Shown: piece by piece, positions 26,369 through 34,820 of the stretch
Numbering within the stretch: the first letter of the stretch is position 1
Layout of the letters: each line of letters opens with the position of its first letter
Assembly: GCF_040096225.1 (NCBI RefSeq)
Contig: NZ_JBBMFC010000001.1
Span: forward strand, 152,163-216,162
From: Hominiventricola aquisgranensis
GTDB lineage: Bacteria; Bacillota; Clostridia; Lachnospirales; Lachnospiraceae
DNA: 64,000 nt
Direction of reading: 5' to 3'
The notes under the pieces: model-generated
Database searches by the model: none
The model's input: only the letters and a program-made list of their open reading frames with translations
What the model was told of the DNA's origin: nothing
Program-made: the position numbers and the translations under genes

Positions 26369-27289
26369 ATGAAAATCAAGACAGTTGCTATCATTGGTGC
26401 AGGTGCCATTGGCAGTTATTTTATTGCCGGTTTAACTGAAAAGCTGGGAGATGATCTGTGGATCGTGGCAGAAGGAGAGCGCAAAGAGCGTCTGGAGAAA
26501 AATGGAATCGTGATCAATGATCAGAAATATGATCTTCATGTAAAGACACCGGAGGAGGCAAAAGGTGTTGACCTTCTGATCATCTCTGTAAAATACGGAG
26601 CACTGCAGGGCACATTGCCAATGATCGAGAAAATCGTGGATGCTCATACATTAGTAATCAGTCCTATGAACGGTGTGGACAGCGAGAAAGTGATTGGAGA
26701 GAAGATCGGCATGGAGCATATGCTGCCATCCTTTATGAAGATTGCATCTCGCAGGATCGACAATCAGATCGTCTACGATCCAGAAGTGACCATGGGCCTT
26801 TACTTTGGAGAGGATAATGGTGAGCCAAGTGAGCGCACAGATGCCATCGAAGATCTTCTGAGGGACACACCGATCCATCATCACCTAAGTGCCAATATCC
26901 AGCAGGATATCTGGTACAAATATGCGTTGAATATCAGTAAGAATCTCCCACAGGCCATCATCAACTGTGGACTGGGTGCTTACACCGACAGTGAGCATCT
27001 GGCTTATATCAGTACCCGTATGCGGAAAGAAGTATCTGATGTGGCTGCAGCCCTTGGCATCGACATCAGTGATACCAGCGGAACTCAGGCAAAGAATGCC
27101 ACTTTTGCACCGGACAGCAGATTTTCTACTCTGCAGGATCTGGATGCCAAGCGTCCCACCGAGATCGACATGTTCTCCGGAACTCTGGTCCGCATGGGCA
27201 AAGAACTTCATGTGGATACTCCGTTCAATGAATTTGCCTACCATGCCATCAAGTGCCTGGAAGAGAAGAACAGCGGGAAGATTCGGTAA
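26369..27289 (+). CDS. Ketopantoate reductase-family oxidoreductase (ApbA/PanE)
   Basis: 306 residues. N-terminal Rossmann motif VAIIGAGAIGSYF, LLIISVKYGALQ and a PMNGVDSEKVIGEKIG segment (family: N-G-x), then the C-terminal helical domain with DIWYKYALNISKNLPQA (catalytic Lys region) and RPTEIDMFSGTLVRMGKE. In the pantothenate pathway such enzymes reduce 2-dehydropantoate with NADPH. Several paralogues per genome are common and no pan genes adjoin, so the exact substrate is uncertain. Confidence 0.85.
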   Translation: MKIKTVAIIGAGAIGSYFIAGLTEKLGDDLWIVAEGERKERLEKNGIVINDQKYDLHVKTPEEAKGVDLLIISVKYGALQGTLPMIEKIVDAHTLVISPMNGVDSEKVIGEKIGMEHMLPSFMKIASRRIDNQIVYDPEVTMGLYFGEDNGEPSERTDAIEDLLRDTPIHHHLSANIQQDIWYKYALNISKNLPQAIINCGLGAYTDSEHLAYISTRMRKEVSDVAAALGIDISDTSGTQAKNATFAPDSRFSTLQDLDAKRPTEIDMFSGTLVRMGKELHVDTPFNEFAYHAIKCLEEKNSGKIR

Positions 27290-27314
27290 ATAACATTAAT
27301 GAAATAAAGTAAGG

Positions 27315-27345
27315 CACCGACTGAGCAGTCGGTGTCTTTTATTTT
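27315..27345 (+). terminator. Intrinsic terminator after the reductase gene
   Basis: CACCGACT (27315-27322) pairs with AGTCGGTG (27327-27334) across a GAGC tetraloop, followed by a T-rich tract. Confidence 0.85.
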
Positions 27346-27365
27346 GCAAAGAAACGAACTAAAAG

Positions 27366-27441
27366 ATAACATTTATATAAAATAATGTTATAAAAACATA
27401 ACATTCTCCGTTGACTTATCTAATATATATGATAATATGAT
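27366..27441 (+). promoter_or_regulatory. Operator half-sites and promoter of the XRE-ImmA-PIN module
   Basis: The octamer ATAACATT occurs at 27366-27373 and 27398-27405, and inverted (AATGTTAT) at 27384-27391. Together they give overlapping palindromes just upstream of TTGACT (27411-27416). The -10 is ambiguous: TATGAT at 27436-27441 has a long 19-bp spacer. The repeats are the likely binding sites of the XRE protein encoded downstream. Confidence 0.55.
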
Positions 27442-27464
27442 AGTACACAGAAACGGAGGAAAAT

Positions 27465-27797
27465 ATGAACGAATTATTAGGAAGGCGGATTAAAGAATTA
27501 AGAAGTGCAAAAAATTTCACACAGGAGCAGATGGCGACTCAGATTGGGGTGAGCAGGCAAAAATACGCACGGTTAGAAAGCGGCATTAATAGCATTACAT
27601 TAGATCTTCTTTCTAAAATTGCGAAAATTCTGGATGTAACGGTTGCGGATATTACCAAAGTGTTGGATGAAACACCGGAAGTTGCTTATCGGGTTGGAGA
27701 TGGAAATTCCTCTTCGGAAAAAATCTTTGACATGATTGACTTTTTCTATGCAAATAAACATTTGTATACGAAACTTCAGCATAAGCAGATGAAATAG
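27465..27797 (+). CDS. XRE-family regulator (antitoxin-like)
   Basis: 110 residues; ATG with GGAGGA upstream. The N-terminal helix-turn-helix reads IKELRSAKNFTQEQMATQIG, then VSRQKYARLESGINSITLDL. A short C-terminal half follows. It is the first gene of a three-gene unit with an ImmA/IrrE metalloprotease and a PIN protein. In such pairs the protease cleaves the XRE repressor on damage or starvation signals (as in ImmR/ImmA of ICEBs1); that link is inferred from synteny. Confidence 0.8.
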   Translation: MNELLGRRIKELRSAKNFTQEQMATQIGVSRQKYARLESGINSITLDLLSKIAKILDVTVADITKVLDETPEVAYRVGDGNSSSEKIFDMIDFFYANKHLYTKLQHKQMK

Positions 27798-27809
27798 TGG
27801 AGGTTTTTG

Positions 27810-28634
27810 ATGCAGGAAAGCAGAAAAAGGGAAATAAGAATCAAAGCAGATTCATTCAGAGAAAATTGTAAAATTGGCCGTTATGGAATTATTGATTTAT
27901 TCAAGGACTGTACAAGGTGTGGATACAAATTATTGCGTTATCCATTAGGAGAATCAACAGATCTTGGATTTTCTTTATTAAAGGATCAGGATGTTATCAT
28001 ATTTACAAATTCCAGCAGTCGCTTATCAAGGGAAATATTTACCCTGGCACATGAGATCGGCCATATAATACTCCATATAAATGCAAATAAATCATTTATT
28101 GATGATCATATAACACTTTCGGGAAAAAATACAGATGAGAAAGAACAAGAGGCAAATTATTTTGCAGCAAATTTGTTGATGCCTGATGACGAGATAGGAA
28201 AGTTTCTGGATCTTGAGATAGAAAATTCCAATCAAAATAAGTTATCGGCGACAGATATTGCGAAAATAATGTCTGAATTTAATGTGAGTTTTGATATGGC
28301 ATTGAATCGACTGGAAAATCTTGGAAAAATCAATGCATCTGAGAAATTACAGCTTGATAATGAAAGAAATGAAAAGCGGGTTGGAAATCTTCTCAGAAGT
28401 ATCAGCGGGAATTCAAGACTGAATATTGCCAGTGAGGAAATTGATATTCCATATGAGTATATAGACTATGTAATATATAACTATAATCACAGGGCGATTC
28501 CTGCAGAAACTCTTGAACGGGCATTGGCATATTGCCATCTGAGCCGTGAAGATATCAGTGACAGATTGGTGGATTCATGTGATGAGGAGAATGATGCGGA
28601 TCTTGATGATATGATAGGAGGCTTGCCGGATTGA
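27810..28634 (+). CDS. ImmA/IrrE-family metallopeptidase
   Basis: 274 residues from ATG 27810 with TGGAGG six bases upstream. The zinc motif H-E-I-G-H lies in SREIFTLAHEIGHIILH, and the third ligand region EQEANYFAANLLMP is typical of COG2856. The C-terminal third is a helical region with an acidic tail (EENDADLDDMIG). It probably cleaves the partner XRE protein. The stop codon overlaps the TTG start of the PIN gene, so the two are translated together. Confidence 0.85.
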   Translation: MQESRKREIRIKADSFRENCKIGRYGIIDLFKDCTRCGYKLLRYPLGESTDLGFSLLKDQDVIIFTNSSSRLSREIFTLAHEIGHIILHINANKSFIDDHITLSGKNTDEKEQEANYFAANLLMPDDEIGKFLDLEIENSNQNKLSATDIAKIMSEFNVSFDMALNRLENLGKINASEKLQLDNERNEKRVGNLLRSISGNSRLNIASEEIDIPYEYIDYVIYNYNHRAIPAETLERALAYCHLSREDISDRLVDSCDEENDADLDDMIGGLPD

Positions 28635-29287
28635 GAGCTTCTTTGGATACAAATGTGATTATCCATTTTTATAAGGCGGATTTACAGGAGATTTTGTTCA
28701 ATTTTTTTGACGAGGGTGTGTTTATATATGAACAGATTCGCAAAGTTGAGCTGAATAATCATGGCAAAGAAATACTGGAACAAGTCGATAAGGATATTAA
28801 GCTTGGAAAAATAGAAGTATATACCGATCAGAGATTAAAGGATCTGGCTGTATACAAAATTTTTGAAAATAATGTGAAAGAGAACAGAAATTTGTATCAG
28901 GCAGGAGATCTGGGTGAAGTCTATGCAATTTCACTGGCACAGACATTGGGGGCATATTCTCTTGTTACAGATGATACAAAACAGGGTGGACCTTATATGT
29001 CCTTGCTGAATTTTGAAGATGAGGTTATGCCATTTACCTTTGCAGATGTACTTATATTGAGATATTTATTTGGTCTGGTTGATGAAAATCAGACGGTGTC
29101 AGACTTTGATATGATTAATACTGCATCTGAGCTAAACTGGACATTTCGCAGTCAATTGACAAAATTTATTAAGCGTTTCTGGAATGATCCACACAGACAG
29201 GAGGATGTTGTGTGGATGCAAAAACTTGTTTCTGAAAAAGAAATCAAAGTGAAAAGTAAAATACAGGCATTAAGGAAAATGTTATAG
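28631..29287 (+). CDS. PIN-domain-like protein of the XRE-ImmA module
   Basis: 218 residues starting at TTG 28631 (TTGA overlap with the protease stop). It begins RASLDTNVIIHFYKAD, with Asp6 in the typical PIN N-terminal position. A second acidic cluster is G-D-L-G-E-V-Y-A and a third, LVTDDTKQGGP, matches the PIN Asp-rich end. The final 80 residues are helical and basic. A nuclease function is inferred. Fusion of regulation (XRE plus protease) with a PIN effector suggests a stress- or phage-triggered toxin. Confidence 0.7.
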   Translation: MRASLDTNVIIHFYKADLQEILFNFFDEGVFIYEQIRKVELNNHGKEILEQVDKDIKLGKIEVYTDQRLKDLAVYKIFENNVKENRNLYQAGDLGEVYAISLAQTLGAYSLVTDDTKQGGPYMSLLNFEDEVMPFTFADVLILRYLFGLVDENQTVSDFDMINTASELNWTFRSQLTKFIKRFWNDPHRQEDVVWMQKLVSEKEIKVKSKIQALRKML

Positions 29288-29323
29288 ATGCCGGAAAAAC
29301 AGACAGGAGAACTACATATCATA

Positions 29324-31447
29324 ATGACCTGGCAGGAATTTGAACAGCGATTTTCTATCCAATTAAATGAACAGCAGAAGCAGGCAGTGCAGACCGTAGA
29401 AGGACCGGTCCTTCTACTGGCAGTGCCGGGATCTGGCAAGACAACGGTGCTGGTAACAAGGCTTGGTTATATGATCCACTGCAAAGGCATCGATCCAAGG
29501 CGAATTCTGACCGTGACCTATACCGTGGCGGCTACAAAGGATATGGCAGCGCGATTTGCGGCGAAATTTGGACCAGAACTGGCAGAGCAGCTGGAATTTC
29601 GAACCATCAACGGCATCTGTGCCAAAGTGCTGCAATATTATGGCTATCGAACAGGGAAGACGCCCCATCAGCTTCTGAATGATGAAAAGCGGATTGCAGG
29701 TATCCTGGCAGAGATCTACCAACGGGTGGAACGGGTATATCCCACAGACGGAGATCTGAAAAATATCCGCACGCTGATTACCTACATTAAAAATATGATG
29801 CTTAATGAGGACGAGATCGAGGCTCTGGATGAAGGGGCAGAGTGCAAGATCTCTGTGATCTACCGGGAATATTGCAGCAAATTGAAAGAACTGCAGATGA
29901 TCGATTATGACGATCAGATGGTCTATGCCTATGTGATGCTGAAGAAGATCCCATGGCTGCTGGAGTATTTTCAGGAGCTGTATCCCTACATCTGTGTGGA
30001 TGAAGCACAGGATACCTCCAAGATCCAGCACGCGATCATTGCACTGCTGGCAGCACGCACAGAAAATCTGTTCATGGTGGGTGATGAGGATCAGAGCATC
30101 TATGGATTCCGGGCGGCTTACCCGGAGGCACTTCTGGAATTTGAACAGCGGCATAGAGGCGCGAAAGTACTGCTGATGGAGGAAAATTTCCGGTCGGATG
30201 CAAATATCGTGGCGGCGGCAGATCATTTTATACAGAAAAACACGCTGCGCCATGAAAAGCATATGCGTGCATCCAGAGAAAGCGTGCAGCAGATCAAAGA
30301 GATATCGGTAGGAACCAGAAAAGCGCAGTATGCCTATCTGGCAAAGGTGGCAGAAGGATGTACCACGGAAACGGCAGTTCTCTACCGGGAGCATGAATGT
30401 GCGCTGCCGCTGATCGACCTGTTGGAGCGAAAGGGGATCCCCTATCGGATGCGAAATGCGGAGCTGACATTTTTTACTCATCGAGTGGTACAGGATATCA
30501 GCAATATCATCAGACTTGCGGAGAATCCTACGGATACAGAACTCTTTTTGCAGGTGTATTATAAGCTCAATACCTATATCCGCAGACAACTGGCGCAGGA
30601 AATTGTGAAGATCAGTCAGGAGAAGCAGATCTCTGTATGGGATGCGGCGCAGCAGTGCGAAGGGGTGGACGGATATGTGAAAGGCAGCATCCGCTCCATT
30701 CAGACCCATATGCAGCATCTGCTGGAGGAGCCGCCGGTGCGGGCTATCCATCAAATCACACAGTTCATGGGATATCAGGATTATCTGACCAGAAGTGAGA
30801 TCAAAGATACGAAGCTGGACACTCTGAGAATTCTGGCAGTCATGGAAGACACACCGGTTCGCCTGGTGGAGCGTCTGCAGGAACTGCGGCAGATCATGGA
30901 GACCAAGGAGCAGGATCCAGCCTGTCCGTTGATTCTGTCCACGATCCATGCAAGCAAAGGGCTGGAGTATGATACGGTTTATCTGCTGGATGTGATAGAT
31001 GGAATTCTCCCGAATCAGATCCCTAAAAGCCTTAAAAATGCACCAAACGAAGAAATCGAAGCCTATGAAGAGGACCGAAGACTCTTCTATGTAGGTGTTA
31101 CCCGTGCAAAGAACCGTCTGCTCGTCTTTACCATGAAAAATCAGCCATCTAAGTTCTGCATGGAACTGCTGGGAAAAGAGCCGGAAAAGAAAAATATCGG
31201 GGCAACGGTAGCAATGGGCAGATTCCAGCAACTGAACACAAGACCGGAACCGCCGAAGAACATATCAGAAGAGGACTATCAGGCATTTGTACAGCAACTG
31301 GGCGAAGGAGTGATCGTCACCCATAAAAAATTCGGCAAAGGCGTGGTCGTACAGATGGATGAGACAAAAGTGAAGATTGCATTTGAAAAAGAGACCAAGG
31401 TGTTTGTGATAAGAGTGTTGGCGGCAAGTGGAATGGTGGAGGTGTAG
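29324..31447 (+). CDS. UvrD/PcrA-like superfamily 1 DNA helicase
   Basis: 707 residues from ATG 29324 (MTWQEFEQRFSIQLNEQQ); ATG 29288 is an alternative adding 12 residues, and neither has an ideal ribosome binding site. Motif I is AVPGSGKTT with Lys39, motif II CVDEAQDTS with Asp226-Glu227, motif III GDEDQSIYGFR, motif IV EENFRSDANIV, motif V STIHASKGLEYD and motif VI YVGVTRAKNRL. A C-terminal Tudor-like tail (THKKFGKGVV) ends the protein. It is probably a 3'-5' repair helicase. A second copy of its last 45 codons lies at 34663-34803. Confidence 0.88.
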   Translation: MTWQEFEQRFSIQLNEQQKQAVQTVEGPVLLLAVPGSGKTTVLVTRLGYMIHCKGIDPRRILTVTYTVAATKDMAARFAAKFGPELAEQLEFRTINGICAKVLQYYGYRTGKTPHQLLNDEKRIAGILAEIYQRVERVYPTDGDLKNIRTLITYIKNMMLNEDEIEALDEGAECKISVIYREYCSKLKELQMIDYDDQMVYAYVMLKKIPWLLEYFQELYPYICVDEAQDTSKIQHAIIALLAARTENLFMVGDEDQSIYGFRAAYPEALLEFEQRHRGAKVLLMEENFRSDANIVAAADHFIQKNTLRHEKHMRASRESVQQIKEISVGTRKAQYAYLAKVAEGCTTETAVLYREHECALPLIDLLERKGIPYRMRNAELTFFTHRVVQDISNIIRLAENPTDTELFLQVYYKLNTYIRRQLAQEIVKISQEKQISVWDAAQQCEGVDGYVKGSIRSIQTHMQHLLEEPPVRAIHQITQFMGYQDYLTRSEIKDTKLDTLRILAVMEDTPVRLVERLQELRQIMETKEQDPACPLILSTIHASKGLEYDTVYLLDVIDGILPNQIPKSLKNAPNEEIEAYEEDRRLFYVGVTRAKNRLLVFTMKNQPSKFCMELLGKEPEKKNIGATVAMGRFQQLNTRPEPPKNISEEDYQAFVQQLGEGVIVTHKKFGKGVVVQMDETKVKIAFEKETKVFVIRVLAASGMVEV

Positions 31448-31451
31448 AAAA
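31306..31451 (+). repeat. Direct repeat copy 1 (3' end of helicase gene)
   Basis: 146 bp, identical to 34663-34808 except for four substitutions that I count by eye. It covers the last 46 codons and stop of the helicase. Distance between copies is 3357 bp. Confidence 0.9.
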
Positions 31452-31458
31452 TAGTATA

Positions 31459-31493
31459 CTTTCCCTTAAAATTTGATATAATATAAGGGAAAG
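31459..31493 (+). promoter_or_regulatory. Palindromic operator over the promoter of the Fic-WYL operon
   Basis: Perfect 10-bp arms CTTTCCCTTA (31459-31468) and TAAGGGAAAG (31484-31493) with a 15-bp spacer that includes the -10 box TATAAT (31477-31482). The -35 is weak. A dimeric regulator bound here would block polymerase; the WYL-domain protein two genes downstream is the obvious candidate. Confidence 0.65.
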
Positions 31494-31509
31494 AATGGAG
31501 GTTAAGGGA

Positions 31510-32556
31510 ATGAGAACTTTTAACTACTCAGCTATCAGAGATCAGAAATGGGATTCTGAGATCCTGGGGCTGATTGCTGCAATTTATAAAGAAGTCGGCA
31601 AACAGGAACTCTATCTGAAACAGCGACCGGAAGAACTGGAGAAGCTGGTTGAGATTGCGAAGATTCAGAGTACAGAGGCATCCAATGCAATCGAAGGAAT
31701 TGTCACGACAAGTACACGAATCAGACAACTGGTTGAGGAGAAGACCACTCCCAAGAACAGAGATGAGCAGGAGATCGCAGGATATCGAGATGTGCTTTCT
31801 ATCATTCATGAAAGCTTTGATGTGATTCCGCTGACAAGAAATTATATCCTGCAGCTTCATAAGATCATGTATAGTCACATGAACAATCCGATGGCAGGAC
31901 AGACAAAGAACGTACAGAATTATATCAGCGTCACCTATCCGGACGGTCATACCGAAACTCTTTTTACACCCCTTGCGCCATTTGAAACACCGGAAGCACT
32001 GGATCGAATCTGTGAGGAGTATAATAGAGTTATTGGAAACATGGAACTGGAGCCTTTAATTGCAATTCCAGTTTTCATCCATGATTTTCTGTGTATTCAT
32101 CCTTTCAACGATGGAAATGGCAGAATGAGTCGCTTGCTGACTACATTGCTTTTGTATCGTTCTGGATTCTATGTTGGTAAATATATTTCTCTGGAAGCAA
32201 AGATTGCGAAAAATAAGGATTTGTATTATGAAGCTTTGAATCGTGCACAGCATGGCTGGCATGAAGGAACCGAGGATGTTGTTCCGTTTATCAAATATCT
32301 GCTGGGTACTATTCTGGCTGCATATAAAGACTTCGGAGACAGATTTGCAATCGTGGAGGAAAAACTTCCCGCTATTGATATAGTTCGTAAAGCAACCTTG
32401 AATAAAATCGGTCGTTTCACGAAGCAGGATATTAGGGAACTATGTCCTTCTCTTAGTATGAGCTCTGTAGAAGGCGCATTGAGAAAAATGGTTGCAGCCG
32501 GTGAATTAAAGCGTGAAGGGGTCGGAAAATCTACATGCTATATTCGTTTGAAATAG
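31510..32556 (+). CDS. Fic-domain protein (probable AMPylator) with class II inhibitory motif
   Basis: 348 residues from ATG 31510, which has GGAGG nine bases upstream; ATG 31495 is less likely. The catalytic motif is HPFNDGNGRMSR with His197 and Arg205, a full HPFx(D/E)GNGR. An N-terminal inhibitory helix SNAIEG (Ser58, Glu62, Gly63) matches the class II (S/T)xxxE(G/N) motif, so self-inhibition is expected. A C-terminal winged helix (IGRFTKQDIRELC ...) follows. Its target is unknown. It lies in an operon with a WYL regulator, inside a cassette bounded by 146-bp repeats. Confidence 0.9.
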   Translation: MRTFNYSAIRDQKWDSEILGLIAAIYKEVGKQELYLKQRPEELEKLVEIAKIQSTEASNAIEGIVTTSTRIRQLVEEKTTPKNRDEQEIAGYRDVLSIIHESFDVIPLTRNYILQLHKIMYSHMNNPMAGQTKNVQNYISVTYPDGHTETLFTPLAPFETPEALDRICEEYNRVIGNMELEPLIAIPVFIHDFLCIHPFNDGNGRMSRLLTTLLLYRSGFYVGKYISLEAKIAKNKDLYYEALNRAQHGWHEGTEDVVPFIKYLLGTILAAYKDFGDRFAIVEEKLPAIDIVRKATLNKIGRFTKQDIRELCPSLSMSSVEGALRKMVAAGELKREGVGKSTCYIRLK

Positions 32557-32569
32557 TGGAGGCGTAACG

Positions 32570-33565
32570 ATGGCCAGAGGAACGAACCAGAAATTGAAAT
32601 TATATTATCTTGTACAGATCATGCTGGCGAAGACGGATGAGGAACACAGCCTTACCATGCCGCAGATCATACAGGAGCTGGGAAAATATGATATTACGGC
32701 GGAAAGAAAAAGTATTTATCTGGATTTTGATGATATGACAGATAAGCTGGGGATCGAAATCGTCAAGGAGCAGAGGGGAAGAGAGACCTATTATCATGTG
32801 GCTTCCAGAGAGTTTGAACTGGCAGAAGTAAAGCTTCTGATCGACGCGATCCAGTCATCAAAGTTCATCACAGAGAAGAAATCTTCTGCGCTGATCAGGA
32901 AAATCAAGAAATTTGTCAGTGAATATCAGGCAAAGCAATTGCAGCGTCAGGTATTTGTACAGGGCAGAATCAAAACCATGAATGAGACTATATATTATGG
33001 TGTCGATGATATTCACCGGGCAATCTCTGAGAACCGGAAGATCCGATTCAAGTATTATCAGTGGAATATTAAGAAAGAGTTGGTTCCGAGACATAATGGA
33101 GACTGGATCACAGTAAGCCCCTGGGCACTTACATGGGATGATGAAAATTATTATCTTGTGGCATATGACGGTGCAAGCGGAAAATGCAAGCACTACCGGG
33201 TGGACAAGATGATGAAGATTGAAATGCTGGAAGAAAAGCGGGAAGGAAAAGAAATTATTGACCAGTTTGATATGGCAGCATATGCAAAGGCTACCTTCGG
33301 AATGTATCAGGGAAATAAAGAAAAGGTGCAGATCCAGTTTCCGAACCGCATGTGCGGCGTATTTATCGACCGCTTTGGCAAAGACATTATCTTTCATCCA
33401 ACAGATGAGGAACACAGCGTATTCAGTGTGGATGTAAACGTCAGTCCCCAGTTCTTCGGGTGGATATTTGGCCTTGGAAAAGAAGTAAAAGTGATCGGAC
33501 CGGAATCTGTGGTGGAGCAGATGAGAAAAACGGCAGAAGAGTTTATGGAAAATTATGAAATATAG
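32570..33565 (+). CDS. WYL-domain transcriptional regulator
   Basis: 331 residues; ATG with GTGGAGG upstream, 13 bp after the Fic gene. An N-terminal winged helix (LTMPQIIQELGKYDITAERK, then SIYLDFDDM) is followed by the WYL domain at about 140-225, with WITVSPWALTWDDENYYLVA and the HYRVDKMMKIEML segment, and a WCX-type C-terminal domain. WYL proteins sense ligands (often nucleic acids or nucleotides) and frequently control defence genes. It may bind the palindrome in front of the Fic gene. Confidence 0.85.
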   Translation: MARGTNQKLKLYYLVQIMLAKTDEEHSLTMPQIIQELGKYDITAERKSIYLDFDDMTDKLGIEIVKEQRGRETYYHVASREFELAEVKLLIDAIQSSKFITEKKSSALIRKIKKFVSEYQAKQLQRQVFVQGRIKTMNETIYYGVDDIHRAISENRKIRFKYYQWNIKKELVPRHNGDWITVSPWALTWDDENYYLVAYDGASGKCKHYRVDKMMKIEMLEEKREGKEIIDQFDMAAYAKATFGMYQGNKEKVQIQFPNRMCGVFIDRFGKDIIFHPTDEEHSVFSVDVNVSPQFFGWIFGLGKEVKVIGPESVVEQMRKTAEEFMENYEI

Positions 33566-33572
33566 CTGAAAG

Positions 33573-33608
33573 GCAGAAATCGGGAAAATGGACGGTTTCT
33601 GCTTTTTT
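33573..33608 (+). terminator. Intrinsic terminator of the Fic-WYL operon
   Basis: GCAGAAATCG (33573-33582) pairs with CGGTTTCTGC (33593-33602), one mismatch, followed by six T. Confidence 0.8.
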
Positions 33609-33687
33609 GCTATCCTTTTTAATGGACAGCTTGTGCAATAAAATGAAATTAAATAAGGGGCAGTCTACTGCAGAGAAGGAGGTACCT

Positions 33688-34575
33688 ATGATTGTACAGA
33701 TGAGTCGGAAGTCTGATATTTATCACAGACCAGGATGTCCATATATTTCCAGAATCCATGAATCATATATAGAAGCATTTGATATGGACGATCATAAAAT
33801 CACACATTTTCAGCCATGTAAATATTGTTGTAACATGAAAACCATGTACAGAAAAATACAGCCGAATCTGCCGGAGATTTTTGGGATATTCAACTATCAG
33901 ACAGAATATAACGGACAGTATATAAAGGTACATACAGATTCTTACGACTGGAGAATTCTATTAAAGGCATCAGAGCAAAATATGCGATTGCTGCGCGAAG
34001 TACATGAAAATAATGGCGATGATTTGAAACTTATAAAATGTGATGTTATGAAGAAGGAGAAGAATCTTCAGACAGTTATAAAATATATTGTAAATCAGGA
34101 AAAACTCAGTGCTTATCCAGAACCCTTCCGCAATCAGGTTATGCAGATCAAAGAATTTGCAGCCAGACATTATATGGAAATTGCATATGATGAGTCAGCT
34201 TTATATATTCTGACAGATATGGCAGCCTGGAAGATTGTGTATAGACCACGTAGAGACTGGTTTCAGCTGTTCCATGCACCATTTCAGGGACAGAAACTGA
34301 CGATGGAGCAGGCGAAGATGGCATATTATCATTTGCAAATGGATGTGCCGTGGGAGCAATCGCCGTATAAGCATATTAAATATATTTACAGACACGATGA
34401 AGCAAAGAAGATAGAAAAAGAGGACTACAGAAATCTTCCACAGAAAACCAAACGCGAAAAACATTATTATCAGCAGGCAAAAAGGCGGGAACAACGGAAA
34501 AGCACAAGAAGAGTCATGAATATATTTGAACAATTGGAAAGAAAAGAAGATATTAAACAGTATTCCTTTTGGTGA
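33688..34575 (+). CDS. Hypothetical protein with Ada-like Cys/His N-terminal motif
   Basis: 295 residues from ATG 33688 (AAGGAGG six bases upstream). The first 55 residues read S-D-I-Y-H-R-P-G-C-P-Y, then HFQPCKYCCNM. This resembles the Ada-type pattern in which a Cys/His pair and a C-K-x-C pair bind zinc. The middle is unrecognised, with a W-rich segment (DMAAWKIVYRPRRDWFQLFH). The C-terminus is strongly basic (KTKREKHYYQQAKRREQRK), suggesting nucleic acid binding. It is the last gene of the repeat-bounded cassette. Function unknown. Confidence 0.65.
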   Translation: MIVQMSRKSDIYHRPGCPYISRIHESYIEAFDMDDHKITHFQPCKYCCNMKTMYRKIQPNLPEIFGIFNYQTEYNGQYIKVHTDSYDWRILLKASEQNMRLLREVHENNGDDLKLIKCDVMKKEKNLQTVIKYIVNQEKLSAYPEPFRNQVMQIKEFAARHYMEIAYDESALYILTDMAAWKIVYRPRRDWFQLFHAPFQGQKLTMEQAKMAYYHLQMDVPWEQSPYKHIKYIYRHDEAKKIEKEDYRNLPQKTKREKHYYQQAKRREQRKSTRRVMNIFEQLERKEDIKQYSFW

Positions 34576-34591
34576 GAAAAGTTGTGAAATG

Positions 34592-34625
34592 CAAAAGGGT
34601 CGGCTGCGTGTCGACCTTTTATATT
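34592..34625 (+). terminator. Intrinsic terminator
   Basis: AAAAGGGTCG pairs with CGACCTTTT (one bulged G) around a CTGCGTGT-type loop, and the T-rich 3' arm runs on. Confidence 0.7.
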
Positions 34626-34652
34626 TACGTTGCTGCACTAAATTGATATAAT
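34624..34652 (+). promoter_or_regulatory. Promoter, copy A of a repeated module
   Basis: TTTACG 34624-34629, 17-bp spacer, TATAAT 34647-34652. The same box pair, spacing and flanking AAATTG/AATAAAT bases recur at 36285-36313. It drives the metallophosphoesterase gene through the duplicated helicase tail. Confidence 0.6.
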
Positions 34653-34662
34653 AAATTCAAAT

Positions 34663-34808
34663 AGGAGTGATCGTCACCCATAAAAAAATCGGCAAAGGCG
34701 TGGTCGTGCAAATGGATGAGACAAAAGTGAAGATTGCATTTGAAAAAGAGACCAAGGTGTTTGTGATAAGAGTGCTGGCGGCAAGTGGAATGGTGGAGGT
34801 GTAGAAAA
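34663..34808 (+). repeat. Direct repeat copy 2 (duplicated helicase 3' end, non-functional fragment)
   Basis: Nearly identical to 31306-31451. The frame is open and encodes the helicase C-terminal Tudor-like tail, but it has no start codon or upstream domain. It lies between a promoter and the metallophosphoesterase gene. Confidence 0.9.
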
Positions 34809-34820
34809 GAGGTGATATGA

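Noticed and set aside
29414..31231. 605-codon open frame on the minus strand
   Set aside because: It lies wholly opposite the UvrD-like helicase, whose seven motifs are intact. The minus-strand protein is rich in Cys, His and Leu with no domain, as expected of a shadow.
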